Source of the DNA: Amoebidium appalachense | Lineage: Eukaryota; Ichthyosporea | Direction: 5' to 3' | Length of the DNA stretch: 64,000 nt | Assembly (NCBI GenBank): GCA_963693365.1 | Contig: CAVNZM010000002.1 | Span: 16,120,001 to 16,184,000, forward strand | Shown: positions 41,965-54,977 of the stretch, piece after piece | Layout of the letters: every line of letters starts with the position of its first letter | Position numbering within the stretch: position 1 is the first letter of the stretch | Notes under the pieces: generated by a model | What the model saw: only the letters and a program-made list of their open reading frames with translations | Told to the model about the DNA's origin: nothing | The model's database searches: none | Translations under genes and position numbers: made by a program

Positions 41965-42657
41965 CCACTGTTGATGCATGCCTGAGGCCTCCGATCACTG
42001 ACTATAGTGTGCATCATCGGCTGCAAATTGGCCATTTATTGCGGAATACAGCTCGTATCTCATTCGCACATACACAGCAGATAGACATTCAGTCAATCTA
42101 TATCCCCCCCCCCCCCCCCCCCCTCCCCCCCCCGCCACACACTCCCCCCCCCCCCCCCCCCCCCCTCCCCCTCCCCCCCCCCCCCCCCCCCCCCCCCCTC
42201 CTTGGGGGGAAAGAAAGGAAAACTACAGAGAAAGGAAAACTACGGATTCTCCGCAAATGTACCCGCAACGAACTCCACTGATAATTTTCGAACGTACTTC
42301 ATGCAATATCGATGAAGAGTCAAAGTGGTGCGCTAAGTCATGACGGTATTTGTGACTACTTCATTTTTCTTGGTCAAAATCTAGAAATCCGATTATTATG
42401 TTCTCTCACTCTATTTCTTACGTCTGATCAGAAGGTTTGGTACACGTCATTCGCAAAAGCCCACGTTAAAGAGCTTGCCTTTTAACGGCCTTAGGGGGCG
42501 ATGACCATTTTCTTTTAAAGATTTTGAGCCTAAATCGCTCTTTCTAGGTATCCACGTACCTGCATACAGGCACGAATACACCACAGCAGGGTCATTCTAA
42601 TAAATCGCACATATACCCACACACATGCAATCACATATCAACCAACAACATACTTCG
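40935..42657. other. Intergenic interval between the convergent NRBP-like and BTB genes
   Basis: Contains (GT)n at about 41241-41280, poly(G) 41297-41321, (AC)n near 41484-41508, a poly(A) run 41925-41961 and C tracts 42104-42199. TTTATT at 42035-42040 reads AATAAA on the minus strand and may be the BTB-gene poly(A) signal. No exon recognised. Confidence 0.4.
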
Positions 42658-43090
42658 TCACAACATGGTTAAAGTCAACCCCTCTATTCTCATATGCACG
42701 CCCTGCCCACACCCCTCATGGCACACACACAGCCTATCCCCCGCATGCAACCTTAAAGTCTCAACCGCCAGCCTGCCCGGTGGCTGCCAGTGTGCGCTTG
42801 ACGATCTGCGCTCCCCCTTAAAGAGAATAGATCGGCGATTGGAATTACCATATAAGGAGATCTGGCACGTGGCATCGGCACTGCCCGACACCTTGCACAC
42901 CACCTGGTACAGCCCGGCCTGAGAGATGGGGGGGGGGGGGGGGGGGGGGGGAGTCAGTTGGAAACACAATCTTCGGCTTGCCCATGATAATCTTTACCTT
43001 TTTTTTTTTTGGCACCTTTGCAGAGTAGGGTATGAGAGAGGGACGGGGGGAGGTGGGGGAAGAAGTGGGGGGAGAGGGGGGAGAGGGGGA

Positions 43091-43134
<44 letters not shown>

Positions 43135-43500
43135 AGCCGTGGTGACAGTTCAGGCTGAAATACAAAGGCACACTAGCACCAGGGGAAATGGAGGGGGGGG
43201 GGGGGGGGGGGGGGGGGAAGGGGGGGGGGGGGGGGGAGGAGGATAGTGGAAGGGGGGAGGGGGGAGGAGGATTTGAGACATATTTAGTATGGTGGCTGTA
43301 GAAATCTAGGACAAAGGAGGATAGTGGAAGGGGGAAGGGGGGAGGAGGATTTGAGACATATATGGTATGGTGGCTGTAGAAATCTAGGACACCAATCGAC
43401 TTGGCCAGAAGAGAAAATTACGAGAAGTGAAATACAGGGTGAAGGATCTTTGGGGATGGTGATGTGAAGTGTGAGCGTCCAAGTGTTGTGTGTGTGTGTA

Positions 43501-43558
<58 letters not shown>

Positions 43559-44979
43559 TGTGCGCGTGGGTGCATGCATGCAAGCGTGTGTGTGTGCGCG
43601 TGTGCGCGACCGCGTGTATCTTTGTGTGTTGTGTGCTTTGAAAAGAAGGGTGGGGTAGGGGTGGTCACGCACCACTTGAACATCCAAAAAAGTCTTTGAT
43701 TCGTCCAAAGTCATGTGACATAATTCCTCCGCCTCCAGCTGGTATTTCCCATTCGTCATTTTGTGCCCAGCTAATCTTGCATATCCCCTGGCCCCCCTGC
43801 CCTCCTCCTCCTCCCATTCTTCCAGCATTTTCTCCGCTATTCCACGAAGACACGGAAGGAGGTAGAAGTCTGAGTCTATTGATAGCTTTTGTAATAGCGC
43901 CTTGGTGGGCGGCCGTGTGAACAGTTGCTCATATGTGAGGTATTCGAGCACATACTGGAGGGAGGTGGGGTTAGTACGACCAAAGAAGGATGTTTACCCG
44001 TGTTTGTGTGGTGACGTAAATGGTAGTTGATGATGGAGGAGGGAGGTAGTTGGAGGGAAAGGGGGAGGGGGGGCATGGGGTGGGAGGGGGAGAGGAGGGG
44101 AGGTGGCAGGGGTGTTGGTGGGGGGGCAGTGTGTGTTTTTTGTAAAGGGGGGCACGAGGGTAAAAGCAGCAAAGGAGACAGATGGATTTAGGCAGACAAG
44201 AGGAAAGGTCAACGGGGGGGGGGGGGGGGGGGGGGGGGGGAAGAAGAGGAAGGGCAAGAGGTGGGTGGACAACACACGGAGTGAAACATAGAAAGGCAGG
44301 ATGGGTGTCGATAACCCCCCTCCCCCCCCCCCAACTTTTCCCCCTCAAAAAAAAAAACCAAAACCAAAAAAAATTAAATAAATAAATAAATAAATAAAAG
44401 AAAAGGAAAAGGAAAATTTAGAGAAAAATCCCTACACACAATGGCATCGCTTCCACAACCCGTCAACACTATCGTGTTTTTACTTGTCAAGAAAGTGAGC
44501 ATTTTTCCTTAGCAACCACAGCGGGCATACATAACGTACACACACAACAGTACACCACCACACGTGCAATAACCTCCCCCCTCCCCCCCACCTCCCACCC
44601 ATGCAACCCACCCACCCACCCACCCACCCACCCACCCGTGCAACCCGCCCACCCAACCACCCATGCAATCCACCCACCCACCACCCATCCACCCACACAC
44701 AAGCACACACATTTTTCAAATGCCCCTTAACCCACCTTAAATACTTCTGGGTCTCTTGCAATAAACAGCTCTCTCTTCCCCCCCGTTCTCTCCCAATCAT
44801 TCATCAACCCAACGAAGAAACTGTCATCCACTCGTGTCAATATGCCCGGAGAAGTGTGGAAAAAAGTGTCCCCGACTTGCAGCGTGACCTTTGGAACACT
44901 GTGTTCCATGCGACATATCACGGTCGACAGGTGGCTCTCTCTTCTCGCCAACTCCTACAGTGACGTAGAAGATACGGTG

Positions 44980-45026
<47 letters not shown>

Positions 45027-45327
45027 GGGGGGGGGGGGGGGGAAGGAGAGAGAGAGAGTGAGAGAGAAATACACACTGTTAGTTTAGGGTGAGACAAAAC
45101 AATGTCCTATGTTTATAGGCACAAAGAGAAGTGGTCTCGATGTAGCCAAGATGCCTTGCTGTATAAGTAAACTAACAGACGGTGTCGGGGTTACTGTCTA
45201 TGTTGGTAGAACGACGGTGAGGCGTGATTTTGTGCTGGAATTTACTTGCCCGTGTGTCTTGCTACGGGTCTCGGTCTCTCTCTATCTCTCTCCCCCCCTT
45301 CCTCCCCCCCCCCCATCCACCACCCCC

Positions 45328-45369
<42 letters not shown>

Positions 45370-45600
45370 TCTCTCCCCCCCCCTCCACCCCCTCAATCCT
45401 CCCGCTTGCTCTACCGGTCTCTCTATCACTTCTCTTCCTTCCCCTCCACCCCTACCCCCACCTCGCTCTCCAGAGTCTTTCTTTCTTTTTCACTCCCTCT
45501 CTCTCCTCCTCCCCCTCCCCCCCTCCCCCCTTCTTCCTCTCTCTCTGTGTGTGCCATAATGTTTGGGTGCATGTGAGAGGGCTGGGATGTGTGTGTGTGT

Positions 45601-45639
<39 letters not shown>

Positions 45640-45819
45640 TCAATATGAGCCAGTTCGAAGCACAGCTTTTCTGCCAAGCGATGAGCCTGTTTCCCGTCTA
45701 TTACCCACATATTGGCACCGTTTTAGGTCTTTCCTGTCTGTCTCATCTAGCAACACATTTTTTCGTGCCTAATTAATTCCTCTGTACCTCCCCTCCTTCC
45801 CCCCCTCCCCCCTTCCCCT

Positions 45820-45857
<38 letters not shown>

Positions 45858-46053
45858 AGCCCCGCCCCGCCCCGACGCCCTCCCCTTACCCCCTCCTCCC
45901 AGAGCTTGGTTCCTAACTCCTTCTTACATGGGCATGAGCGAACACATAGTCGTACACTAACCGGGAAATCTATACTTGCACAGGTTTCTCTTCTTTCATG
46001 TGCACGAATCAGCACAAGAACGACGAAAAACACACACACGCACGCACGCACGC

Positions 46054-46085
<32 letters not shown>

Positions 46086-46561
46086 CACACACATGCACAC
46101 ACGCACGCACACACGCATGTGCACGCCTGCAGGCATGCAGCGCACACCACATTCATCGTACGCACACAGACAGCGACCAGCACACCATGCATGCACACAC
46201 AAAAGCAAACACGCATGCACAGCGACGCACACCACACGGGGACGCGCGCGCGCACACACACACACACACAGGCACATTAAGAGAGAGAGCGAGAGAGCGA
46301 GTGAGTGAGAGGGAGAGAGAGAGGGAAGATAAGGAGTGAGGGAGGGAGGGAGGGGGGAAGCGAGGGGAGGAGGAAGAGGGGAAGAAATGACGAGGAATCG
46401 AGGGAAGCAGGCAAGACAGGAGAAAGGAAGAGAGAGAGAATCACAGACAGACGGATACGCACCTGCTCCTTTTGCCGTATCTCCTCCTCCCTCCTATTTA
46501 CATGCATACAACTAGCACACTCGCCCACATGTTGTTGATCAGTTTCTTCACTCTGAGCCAT
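42658..46561 (-). CDS. BTB/T1-domain (KCTD-like) protein with a C1q-like C-terminal domain, 5 exons, about 297 aa
   Basis: Exons 5' to 3': 46561-46463 (ATG GCT), 45922-45890 (tentative 11-codon exon), 44954-44736, 43954-43673, 42918-42658 (TGA); all phase 0. The N-terminus is charged and likely coiled ([22 protein letters not shown]). Exons 3-4 make a BTB/T1 fold: [17 protein letters not shown] (the LNVGG-type strand), [16 protein letters not shown], then [17 protein letters not shown]. The end of exon 4 plus exon 5 ([50 protein letters not shown]) follows the spacing of a C1q/TNF jelly roll (FxxPVAGLYxF, VxLxxN, LRLxxGDxVWV, FxGxLL). The domain call is by pattern only. The exact donor of exon 4 (43673 or 43676) is ambiguous but keeps frame. 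BTB domains oligomerise, so it could be a cytosolic multimeric adaptor. Confidence 0.78.
43241..43391. repeat. Two-copy tandem duplication, 78-bp period
   Basis: GGATAGTGGAAGGGGG to GGCTGTAGAAATCTAGGAC occurs at 43241 and again at 43319 with few changes. BTB-C1q intron 4. Confidence 0.85.
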
Positions 46562-47221
46562 TGTTGGTGTCGTTTGCACCTACACCAGTTTCCAACTGAC
46601 AAACGCGCGTTTTTAATAGATGTACTTGCTAGCGATAACAAATGCAAGCCAGTTCTAGACACTCTCGCCACCGTACACTGTGTGCGGTGCGTGCACAATG
46701 TGGCTGTGTCAGACTGTTGAAAGCGCCCACGAACACTGTGCAGCAGCACTGCAGCTTATAATTGGAGAAATGCCATGCAGAAAAGATGGACACGAAAACC
46801 ATATTCAGTTCCTATTGGTGTACCTTGCACCCTTCTGAACGTAAGCTTTGTTGTTTAAGCCAATCAAATTGACTAATCATAGATCTTGCCGCTTTTATCG
46901 GTTGTCACATGTGCACGTCATGAACGCACGAAGTCATGTCGACTGAGTCAGGACGACTGACCTGTAAGCTATATGGGCAGAGCAATGTTTTCTGTTTGAT
47001 GCGATGAGTGAAGTCACTGATGCGATGAGTGAAGTCAATTCAATCATATGTTGTTTATTTACAGTAAATAGTTTCAATCCCCTGTCTGTCTTTAACAGCT
47101 AACACTCTCCTGCAACCTTCATCCTGTGCTTCTCTTCACCTAGTTACAGATTACTCAACTCATTCTTTCTCCAACAGTTTTGTTTCCTTGCACAGTACCT
47201 ATTTCCTTTCCACACTTCAAC
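46562..47221. promoter_or_regulatory. Bidirectional promoter interval of the BTB-C1q and MMADHC genes
   Basis: 660 bp between divergent start codons, with normal base composition and no microsatellite. It contains a perfect 20-bp direct repeat (TGATGCGATGAGTGAAGTCA) at 46997-47016 and 47018-47037, a candidate duplicated factor-binding site. Confidence 0.6.
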
Positions 47222-48292
47222 ATGAGTGTAGCAGTAGGTCCCGCCTGTCACCTCCCACCCACAGGGCCGAGCTCAGACCCCAACCCCCCTCCCAAAGAGA
47301 GCAACCAGCTTGTGCCACCCACCCTCCTACTTTCGCTGGAGCTGGAATACAGTGTGCATAGAGTGCCTGTGCGCATGGCTAAAGAATTGAAGAGAGTGTT
47401 TGTGGGTGTCGACCTGGCCAACTGCCTGATAGTTCCCACTTTCCAGGTGTGTAGGCACATGCCTGTGTATGTGCGGTTCCCACTTTCCAGGTGTGTAGGC
47501 ACATGCCTGTGTATGTGCGCATGAGTCTCTTTGTGTATGTATGTGTGAGTGCACGTCTGTCGAGTGCTGCGTATAGGTGTGGGTGTGAAAATGTGTTTGA
47601 TTGTGTTGTGCACAAGTGGATGTGCATGCTATTTTCATCATTTGGTCCGTTGGTGTGTACCCCGGTGTGTTTTTGTGTTGTCTATTTGTGTTGTCCGTTT
47701 TGCCAATCGGTCTTCACACTGCAATTCGGAGCTCTCTATATAGATCACAAATTGCATGTTCTCTCATCCTGCAGTGCGTGTTGTGCAATACAATCTCGAG
47801 CACTAAAAATGCCTCTCGTTCTTAGCAGGGAGCCTTACCCCAGGTTTATGAACACGCAAGGGCATTGTATACACACAGTTATTTGAATAAATTGTCAAGA
47901 GAGCACCTGGACTCTGTTTGATTACGCTGATGTTCATTTTCTGTTTGCAGCGAACGAAAATTGACCTGACTTCCATTGGCCAAGCCATTGAAAACGTGAA
48001 GGACGAGTGTCTGGAGACGGTAGGTGCACGTACCCCCTCTTCCTCCTTTTTCCACACGTCAGCACACACCCACGTGCACACTCACTACACACAAGAACAC
48101 ACAAAGGCAGATACCCATATGCATGCACAGGTGACAACACGTATGCACATACACACTGGGGTGGGCCTGTTGCACGCCGGCACACACCTATTTTATACGC
48201 ACACAGGAACACACCCAACCACACACATGCATACACATCTTTATATGCACAAATGGACTTGTACTTGAAAACTCCGATGCCTGTTGCCTTTT

Positions 48293-48335
<43 letters not shown>

Positions 48336-48903
48336 CCACACACACACACACACACACACCCCACCACCACCACCACCACACACAAATACGCATACAAAAA
48401 AAGGCAAACTGAAAAGAAAAAAATGAGGTAGCGAAAAAATTAAAGTATAAAAAAGAAATAAAGAAGAAAGCTTGTGGCGGCTTAGCGGCTTGTCCATCCC
48501 CGTCCCCCCTCCCCCTCCCCCCCCCTTCCCGCCCACCCACCTCTCTTAGCCTCCCCCCCCCCCCCCCCTTTCCTCCCTGTTCCGCCTTTTTTTTTTTTAC
48601 CTCGTTAACCGTTAAAGCCACTATGTGCAGCTCGATACTGCACCTTGCGTGCTACATTTTACTTCCCCCCCTCCCCTTCCCCCCCCCTCCCCCCCCCCCC
48701 CCCCTCCCCCCTCCCATACACCACGATCCTCTTCCTAATCCCATCCTTTATTTGGTGTGGTTTCTCGTTTATATTCCCCACTCCCTCTTCCCATTCACAG
48801 CTCAAAGAAACAATATTCCACAACTCCACTTCGACGTACCAGGCATGCACGATCACACAAGCTCATTCACAAACACATAGACACACATGCACACACACAC
48901 ACA

Positions 48904-49000
<97 letters not shown>

Positions 49001-49093
49001 CAGTTCTACCAGTGGGGGCAGAAGGTGTGCGAGTCTCTCATCTCGAAGGGTTATTGGGCCGATATGGCTGACCCAACCTCAGGCTACCCGGTA

Positions 49094-49132
<39 letters not shown>

Positions 49133-49574
49133 TCCCTCCCTCCCTCTCCCTCCTCCCCCCTTCCCCCCCTGTCCCTGAGGATAGGCTCGGCTTATTATGC
49201 ATACTTTGTATGTATGCTCTGCACTTTGCATTGTGTTGTCCGTCATGTATGTGCACTTCTTAATCATTTAACACGTTCTAACTCCCCCCTCCCCCTTTCC
49301 ACTCACCCACATACCTACACCGGCTCTATTCCCATGCATTCGTTTCACCTCCTCCCACCACACCTCCTCCTTACCCGATTACTCCCCTAGTTGCTTGCCC
49401 TCTGTCTGTGGTCTATGGATTAATACGGGTCGGGGGGGGGGGGGGGGGGAGGGGAAGAGGGGGGGGGAGGGGGGGGGGGGTTTCTGTCCAGAGCACACTG
49501 ATGTCGATAACGTTCTGTGGTTTGAATTACTCCCCCCCCCCCCCCCCCCCCCCCCCGCCTCCCACCACCACCCT

Positions 49575-49605
<31 letters not shown>

Positions 49606-50250
49606 CCCCACCACCACCACCCCTATCCCTGCATCGTGTTTTCCGTTATTAATGTGCACTTCATGCTCTGTAACACATTTCAAACCACTCACCTATCTCT
49701 GCCCCTGCCCCTTTCCAAAATTTCATCTACCTAGCATGTGCCCCCTCCCCCCCCCTCCCCCGCCCCCCCCCCCAACCCATCCCACCCTCCTCCTCTTCCG
49801 CCTTCCCCCACCAAGACGTCTTTTTCCTTCTCCAGCTCCCCTCCCCTTTCACCCCAGACCACCAACATGTGTTTGCTCAACACACACACACACACACACG
49901 CACACGCACACAGACACAATACATTCACACATACAATTCACTCACTCACACTCGCCATCAAACACTCACACACACCAACACACACTTAACCACGGATTTA
50001 AAGGATCTAACAATGGGCAAAAGCAATGCTACAGATTCAGGAGAGACACCCTTACAGCCCTCCCCCCCCCTTCCCCCACCCCCCCTCCCCCCATGCCCTC
50101 CTCCCCACCTTCATCCTTTTTTCCCCTTATTCACCCTACTACCCTTTCCTCCAGATGTTGGGTGAGCAGGGACCTAGTTTCTATCCGGAGGTGATTGGGG
50201 CCCAAATGCTCCTTGGATATGATCTGCTGAACACAGGGTGCTGCAAGGTA

Positions 50251-50340
<90 letters not shown>

Positions 50341-50673
50341 GTCTGGGTGTGTGTGTGTTGTCTGGGTGGGTGGGGGTGTGTATGTGTGTGTGTGTGTGTG
50401 TTGTCTGGGTGTGTGGGTGGGTGTGGGTGAGTGTGCGTGTGGGTGTGGGTGTGTGCTGTTGGAGAGGAGGGGGGGACGGCGAGAAGGGTTGGGGGATGGT
50501 GCATGGATGAGAATACGGACTGTAAAAATGTGATGGTTGCGTACGGGTGTGGTTGGTCGGATATCACCTGTGTGTCTGTTTGGAATGAAGGGGCTGGAAT
50601 GGCAGTTCGATGAAAATTGGGGGTGCGGGAGGGAAAGGGGGAGGGGTGGGTGGTGGGTTTGTGGTGGGTTTTT

Positions 50674-50704
<31 letters not shown>

Positions 50705-50906
50705 GTCTGAGCTGGTAGCGAACAGGAGAAAGGGTGGAGGGGGCGACTAAGGGGAAAGAATGGGGAGGGGGCAGGAAGAGGGGAAGGAGGGGGGGGCTGG
50801 GGGGAGAGGGGGAGCGGAGGGGGGAATCGGCCTAGAGCCTATAGATAGATGTTGTTGAATTGATCACCCCTCTCCACCCCCCCCCCCCCCCCTCTCTCCC
50901 CGACCC

Positions 50907-50948
<42 letters not shown>

Positions 50949-50999
50949 CACATTAAAAAAAAAAAAAAAAAACCACCACGGTAACGACCACCACCGGCC

Positions 51000-51050
<51 letters not shown>

Positions 51051-51429
51051 AAAAAAAAAAAAAAGAGAGAGAGAGAGAGAAAGAAAGAAAGAAAAACCAC
51101 CCACGTTCCGGTTTTGGGTTGAAAGAGTGCTGGGTTCTTTTTCTTTTCAGATTTTTTGAGCATTTCTTTCCTTCTTTTCTATTAAATCTTTCGTTGTTTC
51201 TTTTTTTCTCCGTTCCTCTCTTTTTTTTTTATGTGAAAGGGAAATTTGGAAGGAAAAGAAGGATGTGGATAGAACGGGGGAGGTGGGTTTTCTGGGTGAG
51301 TTGCAGTAACTGACTTGCTCCATGCAGGTTCTTAGCCACCCCAAGTGGGGCACTAAGGTCTACCCGGCCTCCCTCTTCACCACTGCCCCCCTGGAGGTTT
51401 TATTGGCAGCTATCCCCTCCTCTCTCTGA
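47222..51429 (+). CDS. MMADHC: MMADHC-like cobalamin trafficking protein (cblD), 6 exons, 205 aa
   Basis: MMADHC directs cytosolic cobalamin toward methionine synthase or mitochondrial methylmalonyl-CoA mutase, partnering MMACHC. Exons: 47222-47446, 47951-48019, 48801-48842, 49004-49090, 50155-50247, 51328-51429 (TGA); all phase 0. Diagnostic matches to human MMADHC: KGYWADMADPTSG (human EGYWADFIDPSSG), LNTGCCKVLSHPKWGT (human DDLGCCKVIRHSLWGT), and an ASLFTTAP end (human GSIFTNATP). The protein is about 90 residues shorter than human, mainly at the N-terminus, and has no clear mitochondrial presequence. Exon 3 appears to end CAG|GCATGC, a GC-AG intron, because the nearby GT would break frame. 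The end of exon 1 and its donor are tandemly duplicated (47432-47519). AATAAA at 51934-51939 could be the poly(A) signal. Confidence 0.9.
47432..47519 (+). repeat. 44-bp tandem duplication covering the MMADHC exon 1 donor
   Basis: Two identical 44-bp units (47432-47475 and 47476-47519) each contain CCCACTTTCCAG|GTGTGT, so the 5' splice site is present twice. Use of the second donor would add 44 nt and shift the frame. Confidence 0.9.
48903..48998. repeat. (AC)n ending at the MMADHC exon 4 acceptor
   Basis: About 46 AC units; the tract runs straight into CATGCAG|TTC, so the repeat forms the upstream acceptor region. Confidence 0.95.
49165..49285 (+). repeat. Diverged 3' module copy in MMADHC intron 4
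   Basis: CCCTGAGGATAGGCTCGGCT, TTTGCATTGTGTTGTCCGTC and a closing C-rich tract match the subfamily. A shorter fragment with CATCGTGTTTTCCGTTATTA follows at about 49628-49690. Confidence 0.6.
50252..50339. repeat. (GT)44 directly after the MMADHC exon 5 donor
   Basis: Starts 5 bp after the splice junction (AAG|GTAATTGTGTG) and is followed by further GT-rich DNA to 50460. Confidence 0.95.
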
Positions 51430-52234
51430 ACCACACCAGCCAATTTACTGCTCTAATTCGAATGACCCCCCCTCCCTCTCTCTCTCCCCTCTCCCTCTCC
51501 CGCCGCCACCACCACCACCACCACCACCACCACCACACACACACACAAGCTCACACTCACACTCACACTTACACTACCGAACACCCTCACCGCTAGGTAC
51601 ATTGAGGTGGCCATTAATGACACTATGATACAAAAAAAATATTTTTTCGACCCTTTTTCTGTTCCTCCGGCCCGTAAATAGGGATCAGAGACGATGTACA
51701 TAGATGTCCCACGGGTTAAACACACAAGATTAATGCACGTAGGAAGGCTGAAACTCACGCGCGCCCATACACACACTAGTTGATTAAATTGTAATTACTA
51801 ACCTTCCATGTCACATTTAATGCCATATCATAACTATTAATGTAGGACATTCAGAGTTTTTTGGGGGAAAAGATAGTATCGTCTAACCTCTTCAGTAATA
51901 TTGGTAATCGGCAGGGCCGAGAAATGGTATATTAATAAAATGCATGTGCATATGGTGCATGCATGTAAAGCTTACCCATGCCGGCAGTAGTTTTCTGCAG
52001 GAAGATCGTGCCACCCCCCCCCCCCCCCCCCCCCCCCTCCCCCCCCCCGCTCGTCGCCTCTCCTGTTTCTGGACACTTTTTGGAAGTTCTGGATCTCTCT
52101 TTGTCTCTCTCTCTAGCTCAGAGCCGTTTCCCACACCTTCCCCCCTCAACTCCCCCCCCCCCACCCACCCACCCTTCCACCCATTCCCCCCAGGCTGCTC
52201 GCTGGCCCACACACCGTGTATATGCACTGCAACG

Positions 52235-52278
<44 letters not shown>

Positions 52279-52417
52279 ATACAGTGTCACACACACCAAA
52301 GAAAATTACAAGTGTGGGCGGGCACGGCTTAGCATGGGTAAGGTGTGCACATGTTTGCTGTTAAGACACAAAGCACGCTCACGGCAACACAAAGCGGCAT
52401 ATCAACCATCCGACCTG

Positions 52418-52479
<62 letters not shown>

Positions 52480-53130
52480 ATTCATGTATCTGCAATTCAC
52501 TGTGCATAGGGTACCTGAACAGGCTGGTGGCTAGCCACAATGTATCCCCCCTCCAAAAAAAAAAAAAAAAGCTCCTCTCCCTTTCTCTGCCGTTGTGCTT
52601 CTGGTGGAACTTCAAACTGGGAGTACGGATAATATCTCGGGCTTCTTCACTGTGTACTCTCTCTGCGTAGGTGGGTGTTGAACATCGAACTTGATTTCTG
52701 TTTTGAAATGTCCACTGTGACAGTGGTCTATCTTCTCATGAACGGCACGTGCACGTGGCACATACGTACCGTGCGTTCATCAAATTGAAGGCCTCCTAGT
52801 CCAATCACTTGAAGTGGCCTGACCGTCACGTGCTCTAACTAATTATTTATGAATCGACGGATGCACACACATATGGTCTTTCTCACTGTTGACGCACGTA
52901 CGGCACGTGACTTTCACACTTATTTAATTCACAAGTACCTGCACCCGTATGTACCACACACACACGCACCCAACATGAACAAGCATGCAGATACGCTTAG
53001 TGACACCCACACTACGTCCACACACGAACATTTCCAGCCACTGACACAGATTCGCACACGAACACTGCATGGTCAGCGCGATACCATGATCTTGCCCTCA
53101 ATATTTCATAAGCTAGAAATAATTGACCGT

Positions 53131-53179
<49 letters not shown>

Positions 53180-53449
53180 GTTTGTGCGCATGCGCACGTG
53201 CATTCTACTTGTGTAAATTAGCAGGGTGAGCCTCAGGGAGTGTGGGGGGAGGGGAGTGGGGAGGAGATGAGTGCTGTGGAGGAGGGGCAAGGGAGAGAAG
53301 GAGGGGGGGGGGGGGGGGGGTTTCGTTAAAAAATGATACCTAGGGTGAGGGAGAGAGGAGGGGGAGGGGGCGGGGGGGGGGGGGAGGTGAGTGAGGCTTT
53401 AAAAAACCGCCGGGGGGCGGGAGGGGGGGAGGGGGGAGGGGGAGGGGGT

Positions 53450-53565
53450 CGTTAGAAAATGGTATGGGGCATATAGTGCATATTTGCCGGGGACAATACA
53501 AAGCCGACCTTGCAAAGAATACACAATGAGTATGCATCCATCAGAAGAAGAGCACCAGCACGAAG
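53450..53565 (-). repeat. Possible decayed copy of the poly(C)-flanked element
   Basis: GTTAGAAAATGGTATGGGGC and AATACACAATGAGTATGCAT resemble the minus-strand subfamily sequence and follow a G-rich run. Weak. Confidence 0.35.
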
Positions 53566-53574
53566 GGGTGGGAA

Positions 53575-53630
<56 letters not shown>

Positions 53631-53639
53631 AAGGGGGGG

Positions 53640-53712
53640 GAGGGGCGGGGGGGGGGGGGGGGGGGTTGGGAGGAGGATATATGCATCAGTGGCCAACACG
53701 GAAGCAATTCCT

Positions 53713-53750
<38 letters not shown>

Positions 53751-53846
53751 ATACGAATCATTGATATTTACAACTCTGGTGGGTGGAAAAAAGACTCTGG
53801 CCATAATCTACGCGCATGCACGGTTGGAGAGAAGGCAGGGCCCGTG

Positions 53847-53891
<45 letters not shown>

Positions 53892-53992
53892 CCACCACCC
53901 CGTTACCCAAGTGGGTCCTTCCCCCCCCAAATTCGAAGGGGGGGGGGGGGGGGGTCACACCCACGTGCACCCCCGGCTACCTTTTTTTTTTT

Positions 53993-54043
<51 letters not shown>

Positions 54044-54067
54044 CCACCCACCCACCAGAGGTGGTAG

Positions 54068-54099
<32 letters not shown>
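53640..54099. repeat. Cluster of long G and C homopolymers
   Basis: G runs at about 53651-53665, 53714-53749, 53849-53889, 53938-53954 and 54003-54041, and C run 54069-54099, separated by short unique spacers; T18 at about 53984-54002. Confidence 0.95.
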
Positions 54100-54103
<4 letters not shown>

Positions 54104-54905
54104 ATTTTGTGTGGGTTTAAAGGAGAAGCAGAGTGCACAGGTGGGTGTTATGATATACACAACACACAGACACACGGGAGAAACACAACCGGAGAGGTGG
54201 AACGATTTCTGGGACCATATGAAATGTTTTCAACTGCTTGATTTTTATTTCAAGATGAAGTCCTTTTTATACTGGGGAATGTGGAATCGACAAATGCTAA
54301 GCCAATCAAAAGAACGAAAACTATGAGGGCAAATGAATTTGCTAATCCAATCAGAAAGACGAAAACTATGAGGGTAAAACAAATCGATCGAAATGCCTGT
54401 CGACACATAGCTATAGATAAATCGCAATCTTAATGAAAGTACGGAAACATTTAATAAATGAAACCACTTATGTATCTATTAGTTCACATCATATATTTAT
54501 ACATGTTCTTAACATAACACGTCTAAAGATAAGTATTCCTAATAGCTGGGGAGCATAGAGCAATTCTACGTCGTGGGAAAAGAAGGAAAAGGAATGAGGA
54601 TAGAAAGGAATGGAATGGGAAAGGAATCGGGTAGAATGAAGGAGGAATGTAGGTTTCTATATTTGGGAAAATTAAACGAGATCTGAATGGACAACTTATT
54701 TAGACATAAACGCAAACAACTTTACATGTGCGCGGGCCAAATGGCTCGATGTGTACACAGATCAAAGATATCTGTGCACACGGAAACGGAAAGGAAAGAA
54801 AGAAAGGAGGAAAGGAAAAGGGAAAAGGAAACGAACAACAACAGACTAATAAACATATGTATAACTCAACTTCTAAGTTCTTGCCGTTATCCATGGGTAG
54901 ATGAC

Positions 54906-54906
<1 letters not shown>

Positions 54907-54970
<64 letters not shown>

Positions 54971-54977
54971 GGGGGGG
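54907..54977. repeat. C62-G9 junction
   Basis: A C run passes directly into a G run, a perfect homopolymer inverted repeat. Confidence 0.95.

Noticed and set aside
42945-43030. Extra BTB-C1q exon ([14 protein letters not shown])
   Set aside because: It looks protein-like, but exon 43954-43673 joins exon 42918-42658 in phase and gives the expected FxxxV-AGLY transition without it.
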